Assembly (NCBI GenBank): GCA_963784645.1
Contig: CAWARY010000001.1
Location: 270,919 to 334,918, forward strand
Origin: JBBRVW01 sp963784645
Lineage (GTDB): Bacteria; Actinomycetota; Actinomycetes; JACCUZ01
Reading direction: 5' to 3'
DNA: 64,000 nt
The stretch's first letter is position 1. Every line of letters begins with the position of its first letter. Below are positions 29,798 to 37,878 of the stretch, piece after piece. A program made the translations under genes and the position numbers. The notes under the pieces were generated by a model. That model had not been told where the DNA came from, searched no databases, and worked only from the letters and a program-made list of their open reading frames with translations.

Positions 29798-31672
29798 TCA
29801 CCCTCGCCCGTCGCCGGTCGGGATGTCCACTGCGCGCGGCCTTCCGTGCGCGTCGAGACCGCGGGCGGCCCAGTAGCCGTCGACCATGACCCGCAAACGC
29901 TCGGGGGTGAGCCGGGCGGAGCGGCCCGACGGCAGCTCGATCGGGTCGGCGAGCAGCCGTGGTGGCAGCCAGTCGTCGTCGGGCTGCCAGCCCTCGCGCA
30001 GGTTGTACTCCCTCTTGGTGAGCACGATCCGGCGCGCCGTGCTCCGCAGCTCGTCGGCATCCAGGTCCCAACCGGTGACGAGAGAGAGCAGGTGCGCCCA
30101 CTCGCCCCACGGAGCGTCGGGGTCGTCCTCGTCGACGAAGACGCCGCGCAGGAACTTGCACAGGATCATCGAGTCGATGGCAGCTGCTCGGTCCTCGGTC
30201 TCGACGGCCGCGGCCACGTGCGGCGCACCGCCGTCGAGCCGGTCGAGGTCGCCGCCCAGATCGGCCTCGTAGGCACCGGACCTGTTGTGGTCGGCGCCGC
30301 GGGCGTTCACCGCCAGACCAAGCGCCATCGCGTGCAGGGTCCGCGGCTCGTAGCCGGGCAGCTCGAGGCCTTTGACGTGCACCGCGAACCGGTCGGACCC
30401 CCGGCCCAGATGCTCGGCGGCGGCGCGCGAACCCAGCGCCAGCAGTGGCCCGACACCGGTGCCGGTCCCGATCTCGTCCAGCGCGCGGAGCAGAGCCGGT
30501 CCGTCGCCGAACCGCAGCCAGGGTGCGTCGAGCAGGCCGCGCTCGGCGCACTCCATCGCCCACGCGATGGTGCCGCCGGCTGAGATGGTGTCGATCCCGA
30601 GGTCGTCGCAGCGGGCGCTTGCCTCCAGCACGTCATCTGCGTCCGAGACGCCGCACAGCGGTCCGAGCGCGAAGACGTTCTCGTACTCGACCCGCATCGT
30701 GCGGCCGCCCCGGCCCGGTGAGAGCTGGTAGATGTGCTCGCAGCCGATCGTGCAGGACGCGCAGCTGTTCTTCGCCTTGCCGCGCAGGTCGGCGAGCTCC
30801 TCGGCCGCGAGTGCCGGGGCTCCGTCGAAGGTCGCCTGCTGGAAGTTGCGGGTCGGCAGGGTGGAGAGCGCGTTGAAGGCGAGCAGGTTGGCCAGCGTCC
30901 CGAGCTCGCGGTACTTCGCCGTGGCGGCTCCGAACGACCGGGTACGCAGGTCCTTGGCTGCGGCCAGCACGCCGGCCGGGTCGGCCGGGGCGACCTTCGT
31001 CCGGGCACGGACGGCGACCGCCTTCACGTTCTTGGATCCCAGGACTGCGCCGAGCCCGCCCCTTCCCGCGTGCCGGCCGTCGTGCGAGAGGGTGGCGTAC
31101 CGGATCAGCCGCTCCCCCGCCGGGCCGATGGCCGCGACCTTGAAGGCGCGCCCGAGCCGCTCGCGCAGCACCTCTTCGGTACGCGCGGCGGACATCCCCA
31201 CGACATCACCGGCCGGTTCGAGCCGCACCTGGTCACCGTCGACGATCACGACGCTGGGCTGCGCGGCACGGCCCACGACCGCGATCGCGTCGTGACCGGT
31301 GAGCTTGCCGGCGATGGCGAAGTGGCTGGAGGCGAGCGCGTCGGTGAGCAGCCCGGTGAGCGGCGACTTGGCGACCACCGCGAACTTGGCACTGGTCGTC
31401 AGCGGGGTCCCCACCAGCGGGCTGAACACGAAGGCGAGCACCGCCTCGGGCGCGAGCGGGCCGACACCTGCCGGCGCGAGGTCGAGCAGCAGGCGGACGC
31501 CGAGGCCGGCGCCCCCGAGGTGCTCCCGCAGGACCCGGTCCGGCAGCGCCACGGCGCGGCTGCTGCCGTCGGTCACGTCGACGACGAGGACGCGGCCGAA
31601 GTAGCCGCCCGGAACCGCAGCCGGGGCGGACGTCAGGGCGGCCGTCCTCGCGGGCACGGCGGTGTCAGCCAC
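29798..31672 (-). CDS. Aldehyde ferredoxin oxidoreductase-family (tungsten-type) enzyme
   Basis: A 624-residue member of the tungstopterin aldehyde oxidoreductase family, which interconverts aldehydes and carboxylic acids. The [4Fe-4S] ligands are complete: Cys304, Cys307 and Cys311 in CASCTIGCEH, and Cys505 in DSMILCKFL. The N-terminal domain (GYFGRVLVVDVTDG) and the pterin-binding stretch GRGGLGAVLGSKNVKAVAV are present. Its start overlaps the MobA-MoaD stop by 8 bp, and the formate dehydrogenase gene follows after 4 bases. No dedicated ferredoxin is encoded beside it, so the neighbouring Fe-S subunits or NuoEF may be its redox partner. The substrate is unknown. Confidence 0.9.
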   Translation of the reverse strand: MADTAVPARTAALTSAPAAVPGGYFGRVLVVDVTDGSSRAVALPDRVLREHLGGAGLGVRLLLDLAPAGVGPLAPEAVLAFVFSPLVGTPLTTSAKFAVVAKSPLTGLLTDALASSHFAIAGKLTGHDAIAVVGRAAQPSVVIVDGDQVRLEPAGDVVGMSAARTEEVLRERLGRAFKVAAIGPAGERLIRYATLSHDGRHAGRGGLGAVLGSKNVKAVAVRARTKVAPADPAGVLAAAKDLRTRSFGAATAKYRELGTLANLLAFNALSTLPTRNFQQATFDGAPALAAEELADLRGKAKNSCASCTIGCEHIYQLSPGRGGRTMRVEYENVFALGPLCGVSDADDVLEASARCDDLGIDTISAGGTIAWAMECAERGLLDAPWLRFGDGPALLRALDEIGTGTGVGPLLALGSRAAAEHLGRGSDRFAVHVKGLELPGYEPRTLHAMALGLAVNARGADHNRSGAYEADLGGDLDRLDGGAPHVAAAVETEDRAAAIDSMILCKFLRGVFVDEDDPDAPWGEWAHLLSLVTGWDLDADELRSTARRIVLTKREYNLREGWQPDDDWLPPRLLADPIELPSGRSARLTPERLRVMVDGYWAARGLDAHGRPRAVDIPTGDGRG

Positions 31673-32534
31673 CGGCGTCCGCCGAGAGGAACGCGACGGT
31701 GTCGCCGGCGTGCAGAGTCAGGTGCGGGTCGCGGCCGATCTGGTCGCCGTTCACGGCGGCCAGCACGTGCCGGTCGAGGACGAGGTCGACCGCCCGGGCG
31801 GCCTCCCCCACGGTCGCGGCGGCCACGGTCCGCGCTCCGCGGCCACCACGCTGGGCGAGCACGCCGAAGCACTCGACGACCACGCCCGGCCCCGGGCGCG
31901 ACCGGGCGGCGTCGTAGTCAGCCGGCTCGTTCACGTTGACCACGGACTCCAGGGCGGGGTCCGCTGCGCGCAGCCGCGGGTCGGCGAGCAGCGCCTCGTC
32001 ATCGAGCCGCAGCACCTCGGACTGCTCGAAGACGAACGCGGGCCGGAGCCGGTCCGCCGCCACCAGGTCGGCCACCCGGCCGGCCAGCCGCGTGCGGTAC
32101 GCCGCAGCGAGCGGCTGCGGGTAGCCGCGCGCGATCGGCAGCACGACCTCCAGCGCCGGCTCGGCCAGCAGCGGCGCGACGACCCGCCGGACGAACGCGG
32201 GGTGCAGGAACGGCAGGTCGGTGGAGCTCACGTAGGCCACGCCGACCCGCTGCTCCAGCGCGGCCAGGCCGACGGCGATCCCCTGGAGCGGCCCGAGACC
32301 CTCCTGGTGGTCGTCCACGACCTCGACCCCCGGATGCAGGTCGGGCAGTGGCTGCCCGGGCGCCCGGACGACGACCACCGGTGCGAGCCCGGCACGCGCG
32401 AGCACGCCGCAGGTGCGTCGCAGCAGCGTGCTGCCGTGCCACTCGAGGTCGGCCTTGGGCCGGCCCATCCGCGACGACCGGCCACCGGCCAGCACGACGC
32501 CACCAGCCGCGCCCGGCAGCGGCGTCGCAGTCAT
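31665..32534 (-). CDS. MobA-MoaD fusion: molybdopterin guanylyltransferase-like plus ThiS/MoaD domain
   Basis: A 289-residue two-domain protein. Residues 1-~200 are MobA-like: the nucleotidyltransferase loop GGVVLAGGRSSRMGRPKADL, an aspartate-bearing STDLPFLHPAFV and VVNVNEPADYDAA. Residues ~210-289 have a beta-grasp MoaD/ThiS pattern (VECFGVLAQRGGRGART, LAAVNGDQIGRD) and end in Gly-Gly, the sulfur-carrier terminus. It would both donate sulfur for the dithiolene and add the nucleotide, as first gene of an operon for a tungsten-type AOR and a formate dehydrogenase. The ATG at 32534 was chosen at the start of conserved MobA sequence. A partner MoeB/MoaE is not in view. Confidence 0.87.
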   Translation of the reverse strand: MTATPLPGAAGGVVLAGGRSSRMGRPKADLEWHGSTLLRRTCGVLARAGLAPVVVVRAPGQPLPDLHPGVEVVDDHQEGLGPLQGIAVGLAALEQRVGVAYVSSTDLPFLHPAFVRRVVAPLLAEPALEVVLPIARGYPQPLAAAYRTRLAGRVADLVAADRLRPAFVFEQSEVLRLDDEALLADPRLRAADPALESVVNVNEPADYDAARSRPGPGVVVECFGVLAQRGGRGARTVAAATVGEAARAVDLVLDRHVLAAVNGDQIGRDPHLTLHAGDTVAFLSADAGG

Positions 32535-32708
32535 GTCCACCCAGCGATCGTAGGCACGCTGTGCAGGAGCGCGGTCAGCCGAACAGGTTACGACCGTGCC
32601 GAGCGTCGACCACACGCCGTAGGACAGGGCGGCGACCGGCGAGATCCTGCGCGAGCCCGTCATCGACCCACGACGCGACTACCAACCCACCGGACGTCCA
32701 CCCGGCCC

Positions 32709-32749
32709 CACAAAGAAAGAGGCCGAACCTGCAGATTGCAGGTCCGGCC
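32709..32749 (-). terminator. Rho-independent terminator after tRNA-Pro
   Basis: On the minus strand GGCCGGACCTGCA pairs with TGCAGGTTCGGCC around a three-base centre (32721-32749) and is followed by CTCTTTCTTTG. It lies 29 bases past the tRNA 3' end. It should separate tRNA transcription from the MobA-MoaD operon. Confidence 0.85.
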
Positions 32750-32777
32750 AATTCCGATGTCCTGAGACATCACAGCG

Positions 32778-32851
32778 TCGGGCTGACAGGATTTGAACCT
32801 GCGACCCCCTGACCCCCAGTCAGGTGCGCTACCAAGCTGCGCTACAGCCCG
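32778..32851 (-). tRNA. tRNA-Pro (anticodon GGG)
   Basis: A complete 74-base cloverleaf: acceptor arms CGGGCTG and CAGCCCG with discriminator A, D-arm GCGC...GCGC, anticodon stem CCTGA/TCAGG with loop CTGGGGG (anticodon GGG), and T-arm GCAGG-TTCAAAT-CCTGT. CCA is not encoded. Confidence 0.96.
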
Positions 32852-32974
32852 GAACCCCGGCGGTGACCGCCGGAAGCGCGCCAACTCTAGCGCAGCGGCG
32901 GCTGCCCTCCGACGGCGCCGCCCGAGCATGCGCGCCGGCTTGGCGCCCCGGCACCGGTGGCTGGCGCGTGCACG

Positions 32975-33523
32975 TCAGAACGACGGCGGGGACTCGCCCG
33001 CGACCGGGCAGCGGCCCTCGAGGCGGCCGCACGCACCGGTGTCGCAGAGCCGACAGGTCCACCGGGTGGCACCGGCACCGCGCTTCAGGCCCGCGAGGAC
33101 GCGGCCCGCGAGGTCGGCCAGTCGTTCCCGGTCACCTGGCGGCAGGACGTCGAGAGCCGAGGCGAGGAGCTCGGTGCGAGCGCTGCTGACGCCGGCCGCG
33201 GACCGGCTCCCCGCGGGGGTCAGCTGCACCACGGTCGTGCGGCCGTCCGGGCCGGGAGCACGGCGGACCAGTCCGGCCTGCTCGAGCCGGTCCACCAGCC
33301 GCACGGTCCCCGAGTGCGTCAGGCCGAGGACCTGCCGGAGCAGGTCGATGCTCGGGTCCCGCAGGAAGTGGCGCAGCGCGGACAGTGCCGCCGCACCAGA
33401 CTCGGCCTGACCCGCAGCCTCGCCGACGGCACCCGCCATCCGGTCGGTCAGCGCGAGAGCCAGTGCTCCCAGGACGTTCGCCGCCCGGGCCTCGTCGGGA
33501 CCGGGCGCGCGTGCGGCTGCCAT
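32975..33523 (-). CDS. MarR-family transcriptional regulator
   Basis: A 182-residue winged-helix regulator. The DNA-binding helices are in LLRQVLGLTHSGTVRLVDRL (about residues 61-80), with the wing RAPGPDGRTTVVQLTPAG. The C-terminus has a cysteine-rich motif, CRLCDTGACG...GRCPVA, seen in a MarR subgroup and possibly metal-binding or redox-active. It lies 29 bp after the DUF3224 gene on the same strand and is probably co-transcribed. Its ligand is unknown. Confidence 0.85.
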   Translation of the reverse strand: MAAARAPGPDEARAANVLGALALALTDRMAGAVGEAAGQAESGAAALSALRHFLRDPSIDLLRQVLGLTHSGTVRLVDRLEQAGLVRRAPGPDGRTTVVQLTPAGSRSAAGVSSARTELLASALDVLPPGDRERLADLAGRVLAGLKRGAGATRWTCRLCDTGACGRLEGRCPVAGESPPSF

Positions 33524-33552
33524 ACCGGGTGACGGGCGCGCGAGGCGCCGGG

Positions 33553-33945
33553 TCAGCCGAGCTCGTAGTCGAGGGTCATCGACGCCTCATCGCCCATCGG
33601 CGCGGTGAAGCTGCCGGTGCCGGTGATTCCGGCGAGGTCGCCGGTGCCCGAGCCCTCGACGACGGTGAGCTCACCCACGGCCTTCGCCCCGTCAAAGGTC
33701 CCGACGCTGCGCAGGACGAACGAGCCGTCCTTGCCGCCGAGGGTGCCCGTCACCGCGTGGATGCCGACGAACTCAGCGGCATCGGCGGCGGTGTAGGCCA
33801 TCACCCAGCGGACCTCGGAGCTGCCCTGGATGTCGCCGGCCAGGTCCTGCTGGACACTGGCCTGGGTGAGCTTGCCGGGACCGCGCTCTGCGTAGGTCTG
33901 CTCGTCCCAGCCCTGGATCGTGAACGTGCCGTTGGCTGCTGTCAT
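33553..33945 (-). CDS. DUF3224 domain-containing protein
   Basis: A 130-residue protein with family features FTIQGWDEQTYAE near the start, a middle GSSEVRWVMAYTA, and GDLAGITGTGSFTAPMGDE near the end. It is predicted to be an all-beta (allene-oxide-cyclase-like) cytoplasmic protein of unknown function. The ATG at 33945 was chosen because AAAGGACGG precedes it; the frame continues upstream without conserved sequence. It is probably first in an operon with the MarR regulator. Confidence 0.8.
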   Translation of the reverse strand: MTAANGTFTIQGWDEQTYAERGPGKLTQASVQQDLAGDIQGSSEVRWVMAYTAADAAEFVGIHAVTGTLGGKDGSFVLRSVGTFDGAKAVGELTVVEGSGTGDLAGITGTGSFTAPMGDEASMTLDYELG

Positions 33946-33954
33946 CCGTCCTTT

Positions 33955-33975
33955 ATATGCCTGACTCACACATAT
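33955..33975. promoter_or_regulatory. Candidate operator/promoter for the DUF3224-marR operon
   Basis: An AT-rich patch in a very GC-rich region contains ATATG (33955-33959) and CATAT (33971-33975) as an inverted repeat around 11 bases, just upstream of the DUF3224 ribosome binding site. MarR proteins often bind such short palindromes at their own promoters. The arms are only 5 bp, so this is tentative. Confidence 0.4.
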
Positions 33976-34019
33976 GTCCAGGTTTCGCCGTCATCGGTGG
34001 CGGCCGGGCCGCCGGGCGC

Positions 34020-34481
34020 TCACTCGTGTCCGGCGACCCTGGTGTGCTCGGTCACCATCCGGGCGAACTCCTGGGCCTGGCGCTGGGCCCGTTCCCCCTC
34101 GGACTTCTGCACGCCCATGGCCGGCAGCGCCTGGCCGTCGGCGAGGTCGAGCAGCATCCAGGGGTCGTCCCGGAGCAGCCGCACACCGACGACCTCGGCC
34201 CACTCCAGCCGCCGTCGTCCGATCACGTTGACGACGAGCACGCCGGCATCCGAGGCCTCGACCCGCACGTCGGCAAGCCGGTGCATGACGAAGACGACGG
34301 CGAGAGCAACTGCGACGACACCGAGCCGAGAGGCGATGCCCCACGCGTGCGGCCCGCCGCTGGGCAGCGCGATCGCCAGCGCCACCAGCGTGACGAGCAC
34401 CGCGAGCGCGATCGCGTAGACCACCGCGCGGGCCCGGACGGGCCGCAGCACGGTGCGCCCCGGTGCGGCGCCGCGGCTCAC
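34020..34481 (-). CDS. PH-domain (bPH) membrane-associated protein
   Basis: A 153-residue protein with two transmembrane helices near residues 18-60 (VVYAIALAVLVTLVALAIAL and VVAVALAVVFVM) and a C-terminal bacterial PH domain (VEASDAGVLVVNVIGRRRLE; WAEVVGVRLL). Such genes often follow hisG in actinobacteria. The GTG start overlaps the hisG stop by 4 bp, so it is coupled to histidine genes, although no metabolic link is known. Confidence 0.82.
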   Translation of the reverse strand: MSRGAAPGRTVLRPVRARAVVYAIALAVLVTLVALAIALPSGGPHAWGIASRLGVVAVALAVVFVMHRLADVRVEASDAGVLVVNVIGRRRLEWAEVVGVRLLRDDPWMLLDLADGQALPAMGVQKSEGERAQRQAQEFARMVTEHTRVAGHE

Positions 34482-35323
34482 AGCCGGCAGGCGTGGATGT
34501 CGGTGACGAGGATGCCGCGGGCGCCGATCTCCCACAGCTCGTCCATGATCTTGTTCGTCTCCACCCGCGGGACCATCGCGCGCACGGCGACCCACCCCCG
34601 GTCGTGCAGCGGGGAGACCGTCGGCGACTCGATGCCGGGCGTCAGCCGGACCGCTTCCTCGACGCCCTCGGCGCGGATGTCGTAGTCCATCAGCACATAG
34701 CGGCGGGCGATGATGACGCCCTGCATCCGGCGGGACAGCTGGGCGACGGCGGCCGAGTCGGCCACGCCGGTCCGGCGCACCAGCACCGCCTCGGACTCGA
34801 GGATCGGCTCCCCCACCACCTCGAGCCCGGCCTGCCGCAGCGTCGTGCCGGTCGACACGACGTCGGCGATGACGTCGGCGACCCCGAGCCGCACCGCGGT
34901 CTCGACCGCGCCGTCCAGCCGGACGATCTCGGCGTCCACCCCGCGGTCGGCGAAGTACGTCGCGAGCAGCCCGCCGTAGGACGTGGCGACCCGCTTGCCG
35001 GCGAAGTCGGCCACCGTGGTGGCCGAGCCTGGCTTCGCGGCGAACCGGAAGGTGGACTCGGCGAAGCCCAGCTGCAGGATCTCCTCCGCGGGCGCTCCGC
35101 TGTCCAGCAGCAGGTCGCGGCCGGTGATGCCGACATCGAGCTCGCCGGAGCCGACGTAGGTGGCGATGTCCCGCGGCCGGAGGAAGAAGAACTCGGTGTC
35201 GTTCGCCGCGTCGAGCAGGACGAGCTCGCGAGGGTCCGACCGCTGCCGGTACCCCGACTCGCGCAGCATGTCGGCGGACGGCTCGGCCAGGGAGCCCTTG
35301 TTGGGCACGGCGACGCGCAGCAC
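34478..35323 (-). CDS. hisG: ATP phosphoribosyltransferase (long form)
   Basis: A 281-residue enzyme for the first step of histidine synthesis, joining ATP and PRPP. It has the long form with a C-terminal regulatory ACT-like domain, so histidine feedback is expected. Motifs: LRVAVPNKGSLAEPS at the N-terminus, DVGITGRDLLLDSG, and VADVIADVVSTGTTLRQAGL for PRPP binding. The start is 25 bp after hisE. The next two enzymes of the pathway are not in this window. Confidence 0.95.
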   Translation of the reverse strand: MLRVAVPNKGSLAEPSADMLRESGYRQRSDPRELVLLDAANDTEFFFLRPRDIATYVGSGELDVGITGRDLLLDSGAPAEEILQLGFAESTFRFAAKPGSATTVADFAGKRVATSYGGLLATYFADRGVDAEIVRLDGAVETAVRLGVADVIADVVSTGTTLRQAGLEVVGEPILESEAVLVRRTGVADSAAVAQLSRRMQGVIIARRYVLMDYDIRAEGVEEAVRLTPGIESPTVSPLHDRGWVAVRAMVPRVETNKIMDELWEIGARGILVTDIHACRL

Positions 35324-35348
35324 AGCGGGGCCTCTCGGTCCGGGACGG

Positions 35349-35612
35349 TCAGAGTCGAGCGTAGACGTCGTCGAGCGTGAGCCCGCGCGCCAGCATGAGC
35401 ACCTGCAGGTGGTAGAGCAGCTGGGAGATCTCCTCCGCGGCCCGCTCCGGAGACTCGTGCTCGGCGGCCATCCAGACCTCGGCGGCCTCCTCGACCACCT
35501 TCTTGCCGATCGTGTGCACCCCGGCGTCCAGCGCGGCGACCGTGCCCGAGCCGTCCGGCCTGGTGGTCGCCTTCTCGCTGAGCTCGGCGAACAGCGCGTC
35601 GAAGGTCTTCAC
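35349..35612 (-). CDS. hisE: Phosphoribosyl-ATP pyrophosphatase
   Basis: An 87-residue all-alpha NTP pyrophosphohydrolase for step two of histidine synthesis. The metal-binding helices appear as KKVVEEAAEVWMAAEHES and EISQLLYHLQVLML. The GTG at 35612 (VKTFDALFAELSEKA) was chosen because the frame upstream is not homologous. It precedes hisG, the usual actinobacterial order. Confidence 0.93.
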   Translation of the reverse strand: MKTFDALFAELSEKATTRPDGSGTVAALDAGVHTIGKKVVEEAAEVWMAAEHESPERAAEEISQLLYHLQVLMLARGLTLDDVYARL

Positions 35613-35680
35613 CCGTTGATGGTCGCAGAGCGGGCGGTGCCGGCCGACGCACGTCCACGGTCCGGCCACTCCGGGCACCG

Positions 35681-36103
35681 TCACGGCAGCCGGGGCAGCC
35701 CGTCGTCGCCGAGCGGCCAGCCGGGGTTGTGGGCGATCTCCCAGGCGTGCCCGTCCGGGTCCGCCACGATCGAGGTGTAGCCGCCCCACTCCGCGGCCTG
35801 CGGTGCTCGCAGCAGGGCGGCGCCGGCCGCGAGGAACTCGGCCACCGCGCCGTCGACCTCGGCGGGCGAGCCCAGGTTGATCGCGAGGTGGATCCGCCGC
35901 TCACGAGTGGCCGGCACGGCGTCGCCCGCGTCGCGGGACAGGTCCGTCAGCGGGTACAGGGCGAGGAGCGGCCCGGCCGTCCGCAGCACCGTGAACCCGG
36001 CCATCTCGATGCCCGGCTCCCACCCGAGGGCCCGGTAGAAGGCCGTCGAGCGGGCGACGTCCTCGACGCCGAGGGTGACCAGGGAGCAGCGCGCGGGGAC
36101 CAT
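35681..36103 (-). CDS. VOC-family (glyoxalase/bleomycin-resistance fold) protein
   Basis: A 140-residue protein with the two-repeat VOC pattern: SLVTLGVEDVARSTAFYRAL at the N-terminus and SIVADPDGHAWEIAHNPGW near the end, including a plausible metal-binding His/Glu. Substrate is unknown. It lies between ribH and hisE with small gaps on the same strand and could be the tail of the riboflavin transcript. Confidence 0.85.
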   Translation of the reverse strand: MVPARCSLVTLGVEDVARSTAFYRALGWEPGIEMAGFTVLRTAGPLLALYPLTDLSRDAGDAVPATRERRIHLAINLGSPAEVDGAVAEFLAAGAALLRAPQAAEWGGYTSIVADPDGHAWEIAHNPGWPLGDDGLPRLP

Positions 36104-36133
36104 GACGCCACCGTAGGGGCCCGGTCAGAACAG

Positions 36134-36619
36134 TTACCCGCCGGTGCCCGCGACCGCGTCGCGCAGCGCGACGGCCGTGGCGACGGCAGCCACTGCGGCT
36201 TCGAAGCCCTTGTCCTCGGAGGAGCCCTCGAGCCCGGCGCGGTCCAGGGCCTGCGCGTCGTCGTCGCACGTGAGCACGCCGAAGCCGACCGGGACGCCGG
36301 TGTCGACCGAGACCTGCGTGAGCCCGAGCGTGGCGGCCTGGCACACGTAGTCGAAGTGCGGGGTGCCGCCACGCACGACCACGCCCAGCGCCACGACGGC
36401 GTCGAACCCGGAGCGCGCCAACCGGGCCGCAGCAACCGGCAGCTCGAACGAGCCCGGCACCCGCACCAGCAGCGGTTCCTCGACGTGAGCCGCCTCGAGG
36501 CCGCGCAGCGCACCCGCGACCAGCCCGTCCATCACCTGCTGGTGCCACTGCGCGGCGATCACGGCGACCCGCAGGCCGGTGCCGTCGGCCGTGACGTCCG
36601 GCGCGCCCGATCCACTCAC
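36134..36619 (-). CDS. ribH: 6,7-dimethyl-8-ribityllumazine synthase
   Basis: A 161-residue lumazine synthase, the penultimate step of riboflavin synthesis. Motifs: GSFELPVAAARLARSGFDAV, VVRGGTPHFDYVCQAA (with the catalytic region) and VPVGFGVLTCDD. It should form a 60-subunit shell or pentamers. The GTG start overlaps the ribBA stop by 4 bp. It is the last recognised riboflavin gene of the FMN-riboswitch operon. Confidence 0.95.
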   Translation of the reverse strand: MSGSGAPDVTADGTGLRVAVIAAQWHQQVMDGLVAGALRGLEAAHVEEPLLVRVPGSFELPVAAARLARSGFDAVVALGVVVRGGTPHFDYVCQAATLGLTQVSVDTGVPVGFGVLTCDDDAQALDRAGLEGSSEDKGFEAAVAAVATAVALRDAVAGTGG

Positions 36620-37878
36620 GTCCGTGTCCCCTCGCTGTCGCCGGCCGGAGCCCCGAGGCCCGGGATCACGTGCCCCATCCGGTCGCGCTTGGTGCGGAGG
36701 TAGCCGATGTTCTCCGCCGTGGGATGGGTCGCCAGCGGCACCTGTTCGACAATGGTGATCCCCTGCGCCTCGACCCCGGTGACCTTGGCGGGGTTGTTGG
36801 TGATCAACCGCACCGACGAGACACCGAGGTCACCCAGCACCTGCGCGCCGACGTTGAAGTCGCGAGCGTCCGCCGGCAGGCCGAGGTCGAGGTTCGCGTC
36901 GACCGTGTCGCGGCCGCCGTCCTGCAGGCCGTACGCCGCCAGCTTGTGCAGCAGCCCGATCCCGCGCCCCTCGTGGCCACGCAGGTAGACCACGACCCCG
37001 CGGCCCTCGTCGGCGACCGTGCGCAGGGCGGCGTCCAGCTGCGGGCCGCAGTCGCAGCGCAGCGACCCGAGGACGTCGCCGGTGAGGCACTCGGAGTGCA
37101 GCCGGACCAGCACGTCCGTCCCGGTGCCGAGGTCCCCCCGCACCAGCGCGACGTGCTCGGCGCCGTCGACGGTGCTCCGGTAGCCGAGCGCGAGGAACTC
37201 GCCGTACCGCGTGGGGAGGCGAGCCTCGGCGACCCGCTCGACGAGCGCCTCGCTGCGTCGGCGGTAGGCGACCAGGTCGGCGATGGACACCAGCGCGAGC
37301 CCGTGCTCGTCGGCGAACTCACGCAGCCGCGGCAGCCGCGCCATCGAGCCGTCCTCGTCGACCACCTCCGCGATCACTCCGGCGGGTGCGAGCCCTGCAA
37401 GCCGCGCCAGGTCGACGGCCGCCTCGGTGTGTCCGATCCGCCGCAGCACGCCGCCCTCGACGGCCCGCAGCGGGAAGACGTGCCCGGGCCGGGTCAGCTC
37501 GAACGGCTCGGTGGCCGAGTCGACCAGCACCCGGACCGTGCGAGCCCGGTCCGCGGCCGAGATGCCGGTGCCGATGCCGTCGCGGGCGTCCACCGACACC
37601 GAGTAGGCCGTGCGCTTGCGGTCCTCGTTGACGGCCGTCATCGGGGGCAGCCGCAGCCGGTCGAGCTCCGCGCCCTCCATCGGCACGCACACCACCCCCG
37701 AGCTGTGCCGGACGACGAAGGCCATCAGCGCCGGGGTGATCTTCGCCGCGGCCACGACGAAGTCGCCCTCGTTCTCGCGGTCCTCGTCGTCGACGACCAC
37801 CACCACCTTGCCGGCCGCCAGGTCGGCGACCGCGCGCTCGATCGGGTCCAGCCGGACCCCGGCCGCCGGGCCGCTCAT
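36616..37878 (-). CDS. ribBA: Bifunctional DHBP synthase / GTP cyclohydrolase II
   Basis: A 420-residue fusion supplying both precursors of riboflavin. RibB (residues 1-~205): VVVVDDEDRENEGDFV and RIGHTEAAVDLARLAG. RibA (~206-420): HSECLTGDVLGSLRCDCGPQ with the zinc-binding cysteines and RGHEGRGIGLLHKLAAY. The ATG start overlaps the ribM stop (ATGA). Further upstream frame is antisense to ribM and was rejected. Confidence 0.95.
   Translation of the reverse strand: MSGPAAGVRLDPIERAVADLAAGKVVVVVDDEDRENEGDFVVAAAKITPALMAFVVRHSSGVVCVPMEGAELDRLRLPPMTAVNEDRKRTAYSVSVDARDGIGTGISAADRARTVRVLVDSATEPFELTRPGHVFPLRAVEGGVLRRIGHTEAAVDLARLAGLAPAGVIAEVVDEDGSMARLPRLREFADEHGLALVSIADLVAYRRRSEALVERVAEARLPTRYGEFLALGYRSTVDGAEHVALVRGDLGTGTDVLVRLHSECLTGDVLGSLRCDCGPQLDAALRTVADEGRGVVVYLRGHEGRGIGLLHKLAAYGLQDGGRDTVDANLDLGLPADARDFNVGAQVLGDLGVSSVRLITNNPAKVTGVEAQGITIVEQVPLATHPTAENIGYLRTKRDRMGHVIPGLGAPAGDSEGTRT

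Noticed and set aside
32535..32708. Moco/Tuco riboswitch before the MobA-MoaD operon
   Set aside because: I could not find the conserved aptamer blocks; the gap looks unstructured apart from the tRNA terminator.
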